From: Lacrimispora amygdalina
GTDB taxonomy: Bacteria; Bacillota; Clostridia; Lachnospirales; Lachnospiraceae
Direction: 5' to 3'
NCBI RefSeq assembly: GCF_003432035.1
Contig: NZ_QOHO01000052.1
Coordinates: 20,062-84,061 of the forward strand
Length of the DNA stretch: 64,000 nt
This document shows, one piece after another, positions 50,024-59,741 of the stretch (position 1 is its first letter; every line of letters begins with the position of its first letter). Made by a program: the position numbers and the translations under genes. Under the pieces are notes generated by a model. That model saw only the letters and a list, made by a program, of their open reading frames with translations. It was not told the origin of the DNA and did not search any database.

Positions 50024-50662
50024 TCAGTCCTCCATATTCCAGTGTTTCTTAAAAAAGTCATAGCAGATTCCTAACAGCGGGGAAAGGAGTAAAACGCTGA
50101 TTACGGTTCCTTCCCGGATCTGCAAAGGGGTACGCGCCCATAAGGTAAGGGCAATCGTAACAGCCAGAAATATCACGTCAAAGCTCATGCGTACAGCTGT
50201 AAATTTCCTGTGAAAAAGTTCCGTGATGGTCAGACAGAGGCTCTCCAGCGGAAAACGGATAATTCCAATTGCCAGGACTGCGCCAAGGCTTAAGTTAGCT
50301 ATGATCAGACCTGTAATATAAAGCAATAATTGAAACAGATAGCTTTCAGCTGTAAAACCGGACAAAACCTGGTAGAGAAAAAAGTTAATAATAATTCCAT
50401 TTGCCATGACAGCTATAATCTGAATGATGTCCTTATAGTTTAATCGGGTATGCCTTAAAAGTAAATAGCTGATAAAGAAAAATGTATTGATCATGTTTAA
50501 TATGGTACCCACCTTCCACGGAATCAGGAAGGAAAGTGTAACTGCCAGTGCATTTAGGATACTCTGGCCGATAGCTGCTTTTAACTGCAGCGATATTCCA
50601 AATCCAAAGAATACAAAGGATAAAATGGAATAAGCAATTAATTTTGAGTTCTTCTTCGTCAT
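50024..50662 (-). CDS. YczE/YitT-like membrane protein
   Basis: 212 residues with five or six membrane segments (IAYSILSFVFFGFGISLQLKAAIG; LLLYITGLIIANLSLGAVLAIG; VIFLAVTIALTLWA). The GISLQLKAxxGxSxxNAL start is typical of the YczE family, of uncertain, possibly transport-related, function. ATG at 50662 follows AGAGGTG. It is divergent from the Crp/Fnr-like regulator, with an inverted pair ATATGAT/ATCATAT between them, so that regulator probably controls it. Confidence 0.75.
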   Translation of the reverse strand: MTKKNSKLIAYSILSFVFFGFGISLQLKAAIGQSILNALAVTLSFLIPWKVGTILNMINTFFFISYLLLRHTRLNYKDIIQIIAVMANGIIINFFLYQVLSGFTAESYLFQLLLYITGLIIANLSLGAVLAIGIIRFPLESLCLTITELFHRKFTAVRMSFDVIFLAVTIALTLWARTPLQIREGTVISVLLLSPLLGICYDFFKKHWNMED

Positions 50663-50739
50663 TGTTTTCACCTCTGTAATATGATACCATAGATTCTGGA
50701 TCACCTACTATGAGAAATATCATATCAGAGGAATTAATA

Positions 50740-51363
50740 ATGAAACAATTTATAACTAGTGAGATACCCGGCAGCTTATTAAAAATGGGGCAGGAGAGAC
50801 ATTTTCTGAAAGGCAGCAATATATTTAAGGTAGGGGAGTCCATATCCCGATGCTATTTTATCCGCCAGGGTACGGTGAAAATATATATTGACCATGAAAA
50901 CGGCCGCCGTTCCATTCTTGATTTTGCGGGAAGAGAGGACTGGCTGGGGGAGCTTTCTATTTTCTGCAATGAGGACTTTACAAAAGAAAACAGAGTGGTG
51001 GATGATATTTACTGCCTGGAGTTTGATTTAGGTCAGATCAGGGATATGTGTAAAAAGGATGCCGGAGTGTCCTTTTATTTTGCATCCTATATCTCCGGCA
51101 AGCTGATGGCCAGAAGTTTCCGGCTCAGTGAATATTTGAATTATTCTCTGGAAAAAAGACTTGCCTCTTTTATACTTACCCATCACAAGGAGGGGGTGTA
51201 TGGGATTTCCCATACGGATGTCTCAGAATATATGAATGTCAGCTACCGTCATGTGCTGTTTGTCATGAAAAAGTTCTGTGATGAAGGAATTATGAAGAAA
51301 GAGAATGGGTACTTTATTTCTGATTTCGGGAGACTGAAGGAGATTTCGGAACGCTCGGAATAA
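50740..51363 (+). CDS. Crp/Fnr-family regulator (YeiL-like)
   Basis: 207 residues. An N-terminal cyclic-nucleotide-binding-type beta barrel (FKVGESISRCYFIRQGTVKIY, WLGELSIF) and a C-terminal helix-turn-helix (ISHTDVSEYMNVSYRHVLFVMKKFCDEG). No cysteine cluster for Fe-S is visible at the N-terminus, so it is not a classical Fnr. ATG at 50740 has AGAGGA upstream; an earlier ATG at 50710 has none. It is transcribed divergently from the YczE-like/HAD pair, its likely targets. Effector unknown. Confidence 0.82.
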   Translation: MKQFITSEIPGSLLKMGQERHFLKGSNIFKVGESISRCYFIRQGTVKIYIDHENGRRSILDFAGREDWLGELSIFCNEDFTKENRVVDDIYCLEFDLGQIRDMCKKDAGVSFYFASYISGKLMARSFRLSEYLNYSLEKRLASFILTHHKEGVYGISHTDVSEYMNVSYRHVLFVMKKFCDEGIMKKENGYFISDFGRLKEISERSE

Positions 51364-51371
51364 AAAATCTA

Positions 51372-51400
51372 TTGTTTCCTTTTCTGTTTTTCGATATAAT
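51372..51400 (+). promoter_or_regulatory. SigA promoter before the YgjP-type protease gene
   Basis: TTGTTT (51372-51377) and TATAAT (51395-51400), spacer 17 bases, 66 bases before the start of the metalloprotease gene. Starts the unit protease - receptor-like protein - recJ. Confidence 0.65.
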
Positions 51401-51466
51401 TAGGGGTACGGGTTTCATCGCAAATGAAGAAAAAGATTGGAATTGCATATATGGAAGTGGAGCATA

Positions 51467-52234
51467 ATGAAAGTGGAGCATACTGAAGATAGAAGGAGTA
51501 CTGGAATTCTGCCCTTTGAAGATGGAAATTTCTGCAGTTACCGGATTGTGAAGTCCAACCGGAAAACCATGGCTCTGCAGATTTCAAAAACTGGTGAAGT
51601 CATAGTAAGGCTTCCTTTGTCTGCACCTTACCGTTTCGGACATGAGCTGGTATTAAAAAACAGCAGCTGGGTGTATGAGGCAGTACGGAAGGTGAAGATC
51701 CAGGCGGCCCGGCAGCAGCTTTCCTGGACAGACGGGAGTGTTCTGCTGCTTTTTGGGGAAAAGCGTACACTTCGTATTTTACCTGATTTTAAGAGAAAGA
51801 AAATTCTGATAAAGGAATCACCAGCTGACTTAACGCTCACTGGTTCCATAAATCCTGAGGATTTAAGGGAAGGGGAGAATGCGGTCAGAATAGTTATTAA
51901 GAGCTGGTACAGGCAGCGGGCCAGGCAGTATCTGGAGGAAAAAACGGCTGTCTGGTCACGGATCATGAATACAGATTACGGAAGGATTGCCATCCGGGAC
52001 CAGGCAACCAGGTGGGGGAGCTGCAGCGGAAAGGGCAATTTAAATTTTAACTGGAGACTTGTGCTGCTGCCGGAAGATCTGGCAGATTACGTTGTGGTAC
52101 ATGAACTGGCTCACCGGTTTTTTATGAATCATTCGAAAGCATTCTGGTCAATTGTTGAAAAAGAAATACCGGATTACCGGTCCAGGAGGAAGAGATTAAG
52201 GGAATATGAAAGTGACATCTATCAGAAATATTAA
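51467..52234 (+). CDS. YgjP/SprT-like zinc metalloprotease
   Basis: 255 residues of the YgjP (M48-type, DUF45) family. The zinc site VVHELAHRFFMNHSKAFW has HExxH and a third ligand, and RWGSCSGKGNLNFNWRLVLLP is the hallmark strand before it. Cytoplasmic. Members are predicted peptidases, with a reported link to restriction-system genes in some genomes. ATG at 51467 is used because GGAG precedes it; the in-frame TTG at 51437 is less likely. The 3' end overlaps the next gene by 29 bases. Confidence 0.87.
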   Translation: MKVEHTEDRRSTGILPFEDGNFCSYRIVKSNRKTMALQISKTGEVIVRLPLSAPYRFGHELVLKNSSWVYEAVRKVKIQAARQQLSWTDGSVLLLFGEKRTLRILPDFKRKKILIKESPADLTLTGSINPEDLREGENAVRIVIKSWYRQRARQYLEEKTAVWSRIMNTDYGRIAIRDQATRWGSCSGKGNLNFNWRLVLLPEDLADYVVVHELAHRFFMNHSKAFWSIVEKEIPDYRSRRKRLREYESDIYQKY

Positions 52235-53327
52235 AATTAAAACAAAGCTGCTTTTACTGGGAGCGATCAGTATCCTGGGACTTTTATTTATTGGTACGGA
52301 ATCTGTTATAACGGCAAGTAAGATCAATGAGGCCAGTACGGTGATTTCACAGTCATGGGTGCCTGCCATCATCATTGCGGAAGAGTTAAATACCAGGACG
52401 GCGGATTACCGTATTAAGGAATATAACCATGTGGTTACTACAAGCGGGGCGGACAAAACCAGGCTGGAGCAGGAGATGGAGGCAATCAGAACTGAAATAG
52501 ACCAGTCATTTTCCCGGTACGAGCTTTATATTGCCGATGAGTCGGACCGTCAGCTGATGGCACAGGCGAAAGACAATTGGAATAATTATCTGGAGTGCAG
52601 TGACCGCCTTCTTTCGGTCAGCCGGGAAAACGACTCCGAAGAGGCATTTCATATTATTATGGGAGAATCCAGACAGCTGTTTGATGAAGCAAGCAACGGA
52701 TTTTTAAAGGTCGTGGATTATAACAGAAAAGGGTCAGAGGCAGCCAGCATTGAAGGCGATCATTTATACATGCGTCTGGCGAAGATGAAAGTCATCAGTG
52801 TGGGTGTTGTGGGATTTTTAATTTCCCTCCTTGTGATCTACATTATAATAGCAATTGACAAGCCGGTAAAGGATCTTGTTGAAGGGACCAGGAGAGTGGC
52901 AGACGGAGATCTTGACGTATATTTAACCTATCGTTCCAGGGATGAGATCGGAATTCTCACTAATTCAGTCAATCAGCTGATAGACCGGCTGAAACATATC
53001 ATCGATGATGAAAAATTTTTGTTTCAGGAGATAGGAAGTGAGAATTTTGATGTTAAATCCACTTGTGAAAAGGCATACCGGGGGGATTTTGCACCCATTC
53101 TTTATTCCATTACAAGCCTGATGAGCCGACTGTCTGCATCTAAAAAGCGAAAAGAAGGGATGCAGGAAAACGAAGGCGGTGGCAAGAAAGGAGTTCGGGA
53201 AATTACAAGGATCAGGAAATTAAAAGAGATGAAAGTATCAAAAGGAAAGACAGCAGAAGAGTGTGTAGTGAAGGAGATCAAAAAAAATGGCGGCAGAAAT
53301 ATGGATGCTTCAGACCAAACGAGCTGA
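52206..53327 (+). CDS. MCP-like membrane sensor without output domain
   Basis: 373 residues. N-terminal membrane helix (LLLLGAISILGLLFIGTESV), a four-helix-bundle ligand domain (~40-185), a second helix (VISVGVVGFLISLLVIYIIIAI) and HAMP (DKPVKDLVEGTRRVADGDLDV). About 60 residues of a second HAMP-like or linker segment follow, then a very basic Lys/Arg-rich tail. No MCP signalling tip, kinase or GGDEF is present, so it is a receptor stub, either truncated or acting by contact. It overlaps the protease gene by 29 bases and recJ by 41 bases, unusually long for unrelated genes. Confidence 0.75.
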   Translation: MKVTSIRNIKIKTKLLLLGAISILGLLFIGTESVITASKINEASTVISQSWVPAIIIAEELNTRTADYRIKEYNHVVTTSGADKTRLEQEMEAIRTEIDQSFSRYELYIADESDRQLMAQAKDNWNNYLECSDRLLSVSRENDSEEAFHIIMGESRQLFDEASNGFLKVVDYNRKGSEAASIEGDHLYMRLAKMKVISVGVVGFLISLLVIYIIIAIDKPVKDLVEGTRRVADGDLDVYLTYRSRDEIGILTNSVNQLIDRLKHIIDDEKFLFQEIGSENFDVKSTCEKAYRGDFAPILYSITSLMSRLSASKKRKEGMQENEGGGKKGVREITRIRKLKEMKVSKGKTAEECVVKEIKKNGGRNMDASDQTS

Positions 53328-54999
53328 TTTTAATGAAATGGCAGAGCTTCATCATATATCGCCTGTAACAGCAAGAATTATAAGAAACCGGGAAGTATTA
53401 GGACCGGAAGCAGTGGAAAAGTACTTAAGAGGTGGACTGGATGATTTATACAGCCCCTGTCTGCTAAAAGACATGGATCTCGCTGTACTGATTTTAAAAG
53501 AGAAGATAAAACAGTTAAAACCAATCAGAATAGTGGGAGATTATGATATTGACGGAGTCTGCTCTACCTATCTATTGTATCAGGCATTTAAGGAAACTGG
53601 TGCAGTGGTGGATTATGAAATTCCTGACAGGATTAAGGATGGGTATGGGATTAATGAATCCATAATCAGGGCGGCTTATGATGACGGGATTGACACGATT
53701 GTAACCTGCGATAATGGAATTGCCGCAGTTGAACAGATAAAGCTTGCCAAAGATCTGGGAATGACAGTGATTGTGACGGATCATCATGACATCAGAAAAG
53801 AGGAGGGGAAAGAAGTTCTGCCTCCTGGAGATGCTATTGTAAATCCCAAGCAGGATGCCTGTATGTATCCATTTCCCGAGATTTGCGGCGGTATGGTAGC
53901 TTTTAAGCTGGTACAGGCTTTGTATGAGGCTTTTGGTATTTCGAAAGAGAAATGGCTGGATATGGTGGAATTTGCTGCCATAGCAACAGTCGGCGATGTG
54001 ATGAAGCTTCAGGATGAGAACCGCATTATTGTAAAAGAAGGCTTAAAACGTATTGGAAATACAAAAAGTCTGGGGCTTTTAAAGCTGATAGAAAAGAATA
54101 ACCTGGATAAGGATCACATTACTGCATATCAGATTGGGTTTGTAATCGGCCCGTGTCTCAATGCAGGCGGTCGTCTGGTGACTGCCAAGCTGGCACTCTC
54201 TCTGCTTTTATGTCAGGAAGAGGAAGAAGCAGACCGAATGGCTGTTGAATTAAAGGATCTCAATGATCAGCGCAAGGATATGACAAAAGCGGGAACAGAT
54301 GAGGCTGTAAAGCTGGTAGAAGAGCATTTTTCCCAGGATAAGGTTTTGGTGGTATATCTGCCGGGCTGCCATGAGTCGCTTGCCGGAATTATAGCAGGCA
54401 GATTAAGAGAACGGTTTCAAAAACCTGCATTCGTCCTGACAGATGGTGAGGAGCATGTTAAGGGCTCCGGGCGTTCCATTGAGTCCTATCACATGTTTGA
54501 TGCTTTGATGGAGGTTAAAGAACTTTTATTAAAATTCGGAGGCCACCCAATGGCAGCAGGGCTTTCTCTTCGAAAGGAGAATGTGAATGAATTCCGAAAG
54601 GCATTAAATGAACACGCGGATCTTACAGAAGAAGATTTCGTAAAAAAGGTATGGATTGATGTACCGATGCCTCTTGAATACATAAGTGAGCCTCTGATTG
54701 AGGAACTGGATTTGCTGGAGCCATATGGACAGGGGAATGAAAAGCCTCTTTTTGCTCAGAAGGATTTGTCTATCCGCAGTGTCCGTGTTCTTGGTAAAAA
54801 CCGCAATGTGGTTAAATTTTCACTGGCTACAAAGGCTGGGACTCCTATGGATGGGCTTTTGTTTGAAGATGGTGACTCGTTTGTGGAGGAACTGGGAGAC
54901 AGCCGCCAGCTTGATGTGGTGTATTATCCCGCGGTGAATGAATACAATGGCAGCAAATCCCTGCAGATTATAATAAAAAATTACCGGATCTTAAGCTAG
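53287..54999 (+). CDS. recJ: Single-strand DNA exonuclease RecJ
   Basis: 570 residues, the usual length. DHH-family motifs: VGDYDIDGVCST, CDNGIAA, VTDHHDIR (the DHH), GGRLVTAKLAL, GRSIESYHMF and FGGHPMAAGL in the DHHA1 part. RecJ degrades single-stranded DNA 5' to 3' in recombination and repair. The start ATG at 53287 lies inside the receptor-like gene, with AAGGAG ten bases upstream, so its translation is probably coupled to that gene. Confidence 0.9.
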   Translation: MAAEIWMLQTKRADFNEMAELHHISPVTARIIRNREVLGPEAVEKYLRGGLDDLYSPCLLKDMDLAVLILKEKIKQLKPIRIVGDYDIDGVCSTYLLYQAFKETGAVVDYEIPDRIKDGYGINESIIRAAYDDGIDTIVTCDNGIAAVEQIKLAKDLGMTVIVTDHHDIRKEEGKEVLPPGDAIVNPKQDACMYPFPEICGGMVAFKLVQALYEAFGISKEKWLDMVEFAAIATVGDVMKLQDENRIIVKEGLKRIGNTKSLGLLKLIEKNNLDKDHITAYQIGFVIGPCLNAGGRLVTAKLALSLLLCQEEEEADRMAVELKDLNDQRKDMTKAGTDEAVKLVEEHFSQDKVLVVYLPGCHESLAGIIAGRLRERFQKPAFVLTDGEEHVKGSGRSIESYHMFDALMEVKELLLKFGGHPMAAGLSLRKENVNEFRKALNEHADLTEEDFVKKVWIDVPMPLEYISEPLIEELDLLEPYGQGNEKPLFAQKDLSIRSVRVLGKNRNVVKFSLATKAGTPMDGLLFEDGDSFVEELGDSRQLDVVYYPAVNEYNGSKSLQIIIKNYRILS

Positions 55000-55021
55000 A
55001 GCAGACAACAAGGAGAATGGC

Positions 55022-56146
55022 ATGAACACAGTCAGAGCAGTTATAATCGGCTATGGAGGAATGGGAAAAAAATATGCCCGGATGCTGGCAGCGGGAGAAG
55101 TAAACGGGATGGTTCTGGCAGGAATCTGCTGTCGGAATGCAAATGGGCAGGAGGAAATTAAGAATCTGTATCCGGATGTAAAGATCTATGACGATGCAGA
55201 TGCAGTGTTTGCATCCGGGGATGGATTTGATGCAGCGGTGATAGTAACTCCACATGATACCCACGTTCCCATCGGAATGATGGCTGTGCAGGCAGGAAAG
55301 CATATTCTTATGGACAAGCCTTTGGGAATTTCGGCAAAAGAAGCGCAGGTACTGGTGACGGAAGCAAAGAAGTCAGGCATTCGCCTTGGGATGATATTTA
55401 ATACCCGCATGAAAGGCGGTTTCCTTTCTGCCGGAGAGTTTTTAAAAGGCGGAGGGCTGGGAAAAATAACCAGGGCTGTGTGGGTCTGCAATACCTGGTA
55501 TAGAACTTCTGTCTATCATAGCAGCGCTGCGTGGAGAAGCACCTGGAGCGGGGAACACGGTGGTCTTTTAATTAACCAGTGCCAGCATTATCTGGATATC
55601 TGGCAGTGGCTCTTTGGAATGCCTGATGAGGTTTATGCGTCCATTGATTATGGAAAATATAATCCCATTGCAGTAGATGACAGTTTTGATCTTCAGTTTT
55701 TCTATAAAAATGGATTTCGGGGTACCTTAATCAGTTCTACTGGAGAAAATCCTGGAACAAACCGCCTTGAAGTATGGGGATCGAAAGGACGGCTGACCAT
55801 TTCAGACGGAACAGAACTGATTTTTGATGAAAATGCAGTTACCACAGAGGAATTTGACAGGACAAATAAAGATCCGTTCGGAAAACTGGAATATATCCGA
55901 AGGCCGCTTGCAGCAAAAAATCATGAAGGACAGGAATACTCCATGATTTTTCAGAATTTTTCAGATCATCTGCGGTCTGGAGAAGCGCTTATGGCTCCGG
56001 GTGAAGACGGAATCTGTACACTTATGATGGCAAATGGAGCGTATCTGTCTTCCTGGCTGGAGAAGAAAATCTCCTATCCTTTTGACCAGGATCTTTATGA
56101 AAAGCTGTTGGCACAGCACGCAGAGGATGAGAAAGCCTTGACATGA
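55022..56146 (+). CDS. Gfo/Idh/MocA-family oxidoreductase
   Basis: 374 residues. An N-terminal Rossmann fold (VIIGYGGMGKKYARMLAAG) with the EKP-type motif present as MDKPLG (Asp in place of Glu), and a C-terminal GFO/IDH domain. These NAD(P)-linked enzymes act on sugars or inositols. Substrate cannot be told. It starts 22 bases after recJ with AAGGAG upstream, so it may be read from the same transcript. The glyA promoter lies within its last bases. Confidence 0.85.
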   Translation: MNTVRAVIIGYGGMGKKYARMLAAGEVNGMVLAGICCRNANGQEEIKNLYPDVKIYDDADAVFASGDGFDAAVIVTPHDTHVPIGMMAVQAGKHILMDKPLGISAKEAQVLVTEAKKSGIRLGMIFNTRMKGGFLSAGEFLKGGGLGKITRAVWVCNTWYRTSVYHSSAAWRSTWSGEHGGLLINQCQHYLDIWQWLFGMPDEVYASIDYGKYNPIAVDDSFDLQFFYKNGFRGTLISSTGENPGTNRLEVWGSKGRLTISDGTELIFDENAVTTEEFDRTNKDPFGKLEYIRRPLAAKNHEGQEYSMIFQNFSDHLRSGEALMAPGEDGICTLMMANGAYLSSWLEKKISYPFDQDLYEKLLAQHAEDEKALT

Positions 56147-56167
56147 TAAGGAAGTTTGCTATATAAT
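56138..56167 (+). promoter_or_regulatory. Consensus SigA promoter of glyA
   Basis: TTGACA (56138-56143) and TATAAT (56162-56167), spacer 18 bases: both hexamers perfect. It overlaps the stop of the preceding gene and stands about 50 bases before glyA, predicting strong constitutive expression. Confidence 0.85.
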
Positions 56168-56219
56168 CTACCAAAATGCTAAAGAGTAACGATTCAAAAG
56201 GAAAAGTGAGGGAATGGAC

Positions 56220-57470
56220 ATGGTAAATGAAGTAATGAAGTTTATCACCGGCTTTGACAAAGAAGTAGGAGAAGCCATTGAAAAGGAGTGCGCACGGCAG
56301 AGAAGAAATCTGGAATTAATCGCATCCGAAAACATTGTTTCAGAACCGGTTATGATGGCGATGGGAACTGTGCTTACAAATAAATATGCAGAAGGTTACC
56401 CTGGAAAGCGTTATTACGGTGGCTGCGAAGAGGTGGATGTTGTGGAAAGCATCGCCATCGAACGCGCGAAAAAACTGTTCGGCTGTGATTATGCCAATGT
56501 TCAGCCTCATTCAGGAGCCCAGGCCAATATGGCGGTATTTCTTGCCATGTTAAATCCCGGCGATACAGTGATGGGAATGAACTTAAATCATGGCGGCCAT
56601 TTAACCCATGGAAGCCCGGTAAACTTTTCCGGTCTGTATTTTAATATCGTTCCTTACGGAGTTAATGATGATGGATTCCTTGACTATGATGAGATGGAGC
56701 GCCTCGCTATGGAGCATAAACCAAAGCTGATCGTGGCAGGAGCAAGTGCATATGGCAGAGCCATTGACTTTAAGAGGTTCAGAGAAGTTGCAGATAAAGC
56801 GGGAGCTTATTTAATGGTGGACATGGCTCACATTGCAGGTCTGGTTGCAGCAGGACTTCACGAGAGTCCCATTCCTTATGCAGATGTGGTTACAACCACT
56901 ACCCATAAAACGTTAAGAGGACCAAGAGGCGGAATGATTCTGGCTAACCAGGAGGCAGCTGATAAGTTTAACTTTAATAAAGCAATTTTCCCGGGAACCC
57001 AGGGCGGTCCTCTGGAGCATGTAATTGCTGGAAAAGCAGTATGTTTTGGTGAAGCTTTAAAGCCTGAGTTTAAGACATATCAGGAGCAGGTGGTTAAGAA
57101 TGCCAAGGCTCTTGCTGCAGCACTGGTAAAGCAGGGATTTCATATTCTCACAGGCGGCACGGACAATCATCTGATGCTGATTGACTTAAGAGGTATGGAG
57201 GTTACGGGAAAAGAACTTCAGAACCGCTGTGACGAGGTATTTATTACCCTGAATAAGAATGCGGTACCCAATGATCCAAGAAGCCCTTTTGTTACTTCCG
57301 GTGTCCGCGTAGGTACGCCTGCAGTTACCTCAAGAGGGTTGAAGGAAGAAGATATGGAAAAGGTTGCGGAATGTATCTGGCTTGCGGCAACTGATTTTGA
57401 AAATAAGGCCGGTTACATCAGAGGCGAAGTAACAAAAATCTGTGATAAATATCCGATTTATAACAGCTGA
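56220..57470 (+). CDS. glyA: Serine hydroxymethyltransferase
   Basis: 416 residues. Conserved blocks: [43 protein letters not shown] and the PLP-lysine site [15 protein letters not shown]. The enzyme converts serine and tetrahydrofolate to glycine and methylene-tetrahydrofolate in the cytoplasm. Two starts are possible, ATG at 56214 and 56220; the second has better spacing from GAGGG. A perfect hairpin terminator follows, so it is probably a single-gene unit. Confidence 0.97.
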   Translation: MVNEVMKFITGFDKEVGEAIEKECARQRRNLELIASENIVSEPVMMAMGTVLTNKYAEGYPGKRYYGGCEEVDVVESIAIERAKKLFGCDYANVQPHSGAQANMAVFLAMLNPGDTVMGMNLNHGGHLTHGSPVNFSGLYFNIVPYGVNDDGFLDYDEMERLAMEHKPKLIVAGASAYGRAIDFKRFREVADKAGAYLMVDMAHIAGLVAAGLHESPIPYADVVTTTTHKTLRGPRGGMILANQEAADKFNFNKAIFPGTQGGPLEHVIAGKAVCFGEALKPEFKTYQEQVVKNAKALAAALVKQGFHILTGGTDNHLMLIDLRGMEVTGKELQNRCDEVFITLNKNAVPNDPRSPFVTSGVRVGTPAVTSRGLKEEDMEKVAECIWLAATDFENKAGYIRGEVTKICDKYPIYNS

Positions 57471-57478
57471 TCATATAG

Positions 57479-57508
57479 AAAGCTGCTGCACTCAGGGTGC
57501 AGCAGCTT
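57479..57508 (+). terminator. Terminator of glyA
   Basis: AAGCTGCTGCAC (57479-57491 region) pairs with GTGCAGCAGCTT (57497-57508) as a 12-bp perfect stem, five-base loop, followed by TATTC. Begins nine bases after the stop. Confidence 0.85.
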
Positions 57509-57567
57509 TATTCATATGCAGAAAGAAATGATTTTTTTCTGCATGTCAGGAGGAAATTAGAACTGGC

Positions 57568-57738
57568 TTATGCCTGGTTTTTAAAGGATTCGCAGTCTGT
57601 GCACTCTTTTTTTGTAGGATTCTCTTCATGAGTACCTACTTTAATTCTTTCCAGTGTGCAGTAGTCAGAGCTTTTGGCATGATAGGCACAATTGTCAATA
57701 GTACATTGGATACATTCGTTTTTACCGTTTACTAACAT
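57568..57738 (-). CDS. DUF1540 small cysteine-rich protein
   Basis: 56 residues, too short for a usual ORF cutoff. The sequence on the reverse strand has CIQCTIDNCAYH, YCTLERIKVGTHE and CTDCESF, the Cys pattern of DUF1540 proteins common in Clostridia and probably metal-binding. ATG at 57738 has AAAGGAGG eight bases upstream. Some members are expressed in spores; the function is unknown. It stands alone between glyA and the GH43-like gene. Confidence 0.85.
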   Translation of the reverse strand: MLVNGKNECIQCTIDNCAYHAKSSDYCTLERIKVGTHEENPTKKECTDCESFKNQA

Positions 57739-57814
57739 AGATTAACCCTCCTTTAGTGGTTGTTGCATCTATTATTGTAAGCGTTTTTTGATGATTTATT
57801 ATGCCAAATTTTTC

Positions 57815-58753
57815 TTAAATAAAAACAGCGCATTTCAGTCTGTCATATTCCTCCTGGTTGATTGTCAAAACTGTCCCGTGTTTGAATCCGTAAGGAAAAG
57901 AAAAGGACTTATCTGACCGGATAAAGTTTCCGGAGGATATTGTGTCGGCTATAAATGGAACGTATCCCTGCTTTTCTTTTATCTTCGTACCATAATAATC
58001 CAGAAACAGGCACCAGCGTCCATCCTCAGTCCGGAATGCAGTAGGGGCTTCGTATTGCCCCTGTTCCAGTTTTTTCATTTCTTCACTGAATTCCGGGATG
58101 ATGGAAAATGGACCGGTAATCCCCTCTGACTGAAGCAGTAATATGGCAGCAGGATTGGGATTGCTTTTCACAAAAAGATAAAAATTGTTATTATCCTTAT
58201 ATAGAGCAGAGTCAATGATATCACTGTCTTCCTTTTCGTATAATACGTTTGGACTGGTAAAATGTATGAAATCTCTGGTCCGGCTGTAATAAATTTTTTT
58301 GTGTCCGTAATTGTTGGAGGGGTGGGAAGAGGACCAGTGAATGAGATAATCACCCGCTTCTTCATCAAAGATGATATCAGGAGCCCATACACAGCCAAAG
58401 GGTTCGTCTCCCAGAGAAATCAGGCGGGGCGCGGACCAGTGAATCAAATCAGGGGATTGCCAGAGAACCAGGTTCCTGCTGCCGTATCTGCTGACATTAT
58501 CCCAGCTGCCTTCATATTTTGTCTTAAAATTTCTTGCAAGGCTTAAGTCTGTGGCAAGTATGTAATAAATCCCTTCTTTTGTACGGCATATTGTAAAATC
58601 CCGTACTCCCCGCTCTCCTATGGTACTGGTAAGAATGGGACTGCCTCCATTCACCTCCTTCCAGTGAAACCCATCTTCGCTGATTGAAAAATAAACGGCC
58701 TCGCCATCCGGATCTGTCTTCTCTTTAAAGTGAACAAATAAATATGCCTGCAT
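57815..58753 (-). CDS. GH43-like glycosidase (cytoplasmic)
   Basis: 312 residues, five-bladed beta-propeller pattern of glycoside hydrolase family 43 and relatives. The expected acid residues sit in RDFTICRTKEG, WAPDIIFDEEAGDYLIHWS and DIIDSALYKDNNNFYLF, and each blade shows xxxWSxP/FTSP patterns. It has no signal peptide, so it would act on imported arabino- or xylo-oligosaccharides. No transporter or sugar-metabolism gene is adjacent. The ATG at 58753 is preceded by GAAAGGAT. Confidence 0.75.
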   Translation of the reverse strand: MQAYLFVHFKEKTDPDGEAVYFSISEDGFHWKEVNGGSPILTSTIGERGVRDFTICRTKEGIYYILATDLSLARNFKTKYEGSWDNVSRYGSRNLVLWQSPDLIHWSAPRLISLGDEPFGCVWAPDIIFDEEAGDYLIHWSSSHPSNNYGHKKIYYSRTRDFIHFTSPNVLYEKEDSDIIDSALYKDNNNFYLFVKSNPNPAAILLLQSEGITGPFSIIPEFSEEMKKLEQGQYEAPTAFRTEDGRWCLFLDYYGTKIKEKQGYVPFIADTISSGNFIRSDKSFSFPYGFKHGTVLTINQEEYDRLKCAVFI

Positions 58754-58833
58754 CGTAAATTATCCTTTCTGCTTTTTTTCCATCTTAACACTTGATGAGG
58801 GGCGGTACAAGTTGTTGATTCAGGAAAATAATA

Positions 58834-58863
58834 TTGTCAAAACAGGGAAGAGTATGATATACT
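58834..58863 (+). promoter_or_regulatory. SigA promoter of the molybdenum hydroxylase genes
   Basis: TTGTCA (58834-58839) and TATACT (58858-58863), spacer 18 bases, about 100 bases before the GTG start of the FAD subunit. The leader between them is AT-rich and shows no clear hairpin. Confidence 0.6.
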
Positions 58864-58964
58864 TTTTGAGGTTTTTAATAAATATATTGTCGAATATAAG
58901 CATAACTTATTAATGTGCACGTTGTTTACTGATAGATCCAGTTCTATTAGGGAGGAAAATTTTA

Positions 58965-59741
58965 GTGATCAGATTTAAGAATTACGTTAAGGCAGAAAGT
59001 CTGGAAGAAGCTTATGGTCTGAACCAGAAAAAAAGCAGTGTAATCGGTGCGGGAATGATGTGGCTGAAGGTTCAGAACCGGGTGAAGATGACTCTCGTGG
59101 ATTTGTCAGGTCTTGGACTTGATGGGATTGAGGAAACTGAGGATGAGTTTATCATTGGAGCCATGTGCACTCTGCGCCAGCTGGAAGTCCATAAAGGGCT
59201 TGACCGGTATTTTAAAGGCTTATTTAAGGAATGCACCCGTTCTATCGTAGGAGTCCAGTTTCGAAACGGAGCAACAGCTGGAGGCAGCATTTTCGGAAGG
59301 TTCGGCTTTTCCGACATTCTGACCTGTATGCTTGCACTGGATACTTACGTTGAGCTTTATAAGGGAGGACTAATCCCCCTTGAGGAGTTTTGCAGGCAGA
59401 AATTCAATCGGGACATTCTAGTTAGAATCCGGATCAAAAAGGATGGAAGAAGGGCATTTTATTCCGCTTCCCGAATGACGAAAACGGATTTTCCTCTCAT
59501 TGCATGCTGTGTGTCGGTAAAAGATGAGACTTTTTACGTGTCAGTGGGAGCCAGACCAGCACGGGCGGAGCTGGCTGTTATAAACCGTAAAGAAGCAGAA
59601 GATTTAAAGGAACTGGCTGTGCTGGCAGCGGACCGGTTTTGTTACGGTACAAACATGAGAGGCAGCGGGGAATACAGGAAGCATCTGGCAGAAGTTTATA
59701 TCAAACGGCTTTTTATGGCACTGGACCGGGAGGAAGAGTAA
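58965..59741 (+). CDS. xdhB: Molybdenum hydroxylase FAD subunit (XdhB-like)
   Basis: 258 residues starting with GTG behind GGGAGG. FAD_binding_5/CO-dehydrogenase-flavoprotein fold: VIGAGMMWLK (FAD loop), RNGATAGGSIFGRFGFSDI (second FAD loop). It passes electrons from the Fe-S subunit to the acceptor. It is slightly shorter than the ~270-290 usual length. The next gene begins immediately after its stop, so the three subunits are made from one message. Confidence 0.85.
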   Translation: MIRFKNYVKAESLEEAYGLNQKKSSVIGAGMMWLKVQNRVKMTLVDLSGLGLDGIEETEDEFIIGAMCTLRQLEVHKGLDRYFKGLFKECTRSIVGVQFRNGATAGGSIFGRFGFSDILTCMLALDTYVELYKGGLIPLEEFCRQKFNRDILVRIRIKKDGRRAFYSASRMTKTDFPLIACCVSVKDETFYVSVGARPARAELAVINRKEAEDLKELAVLAADRFCYGTNMRGSGEYRKHLAEVYIKRLFMALDREEE

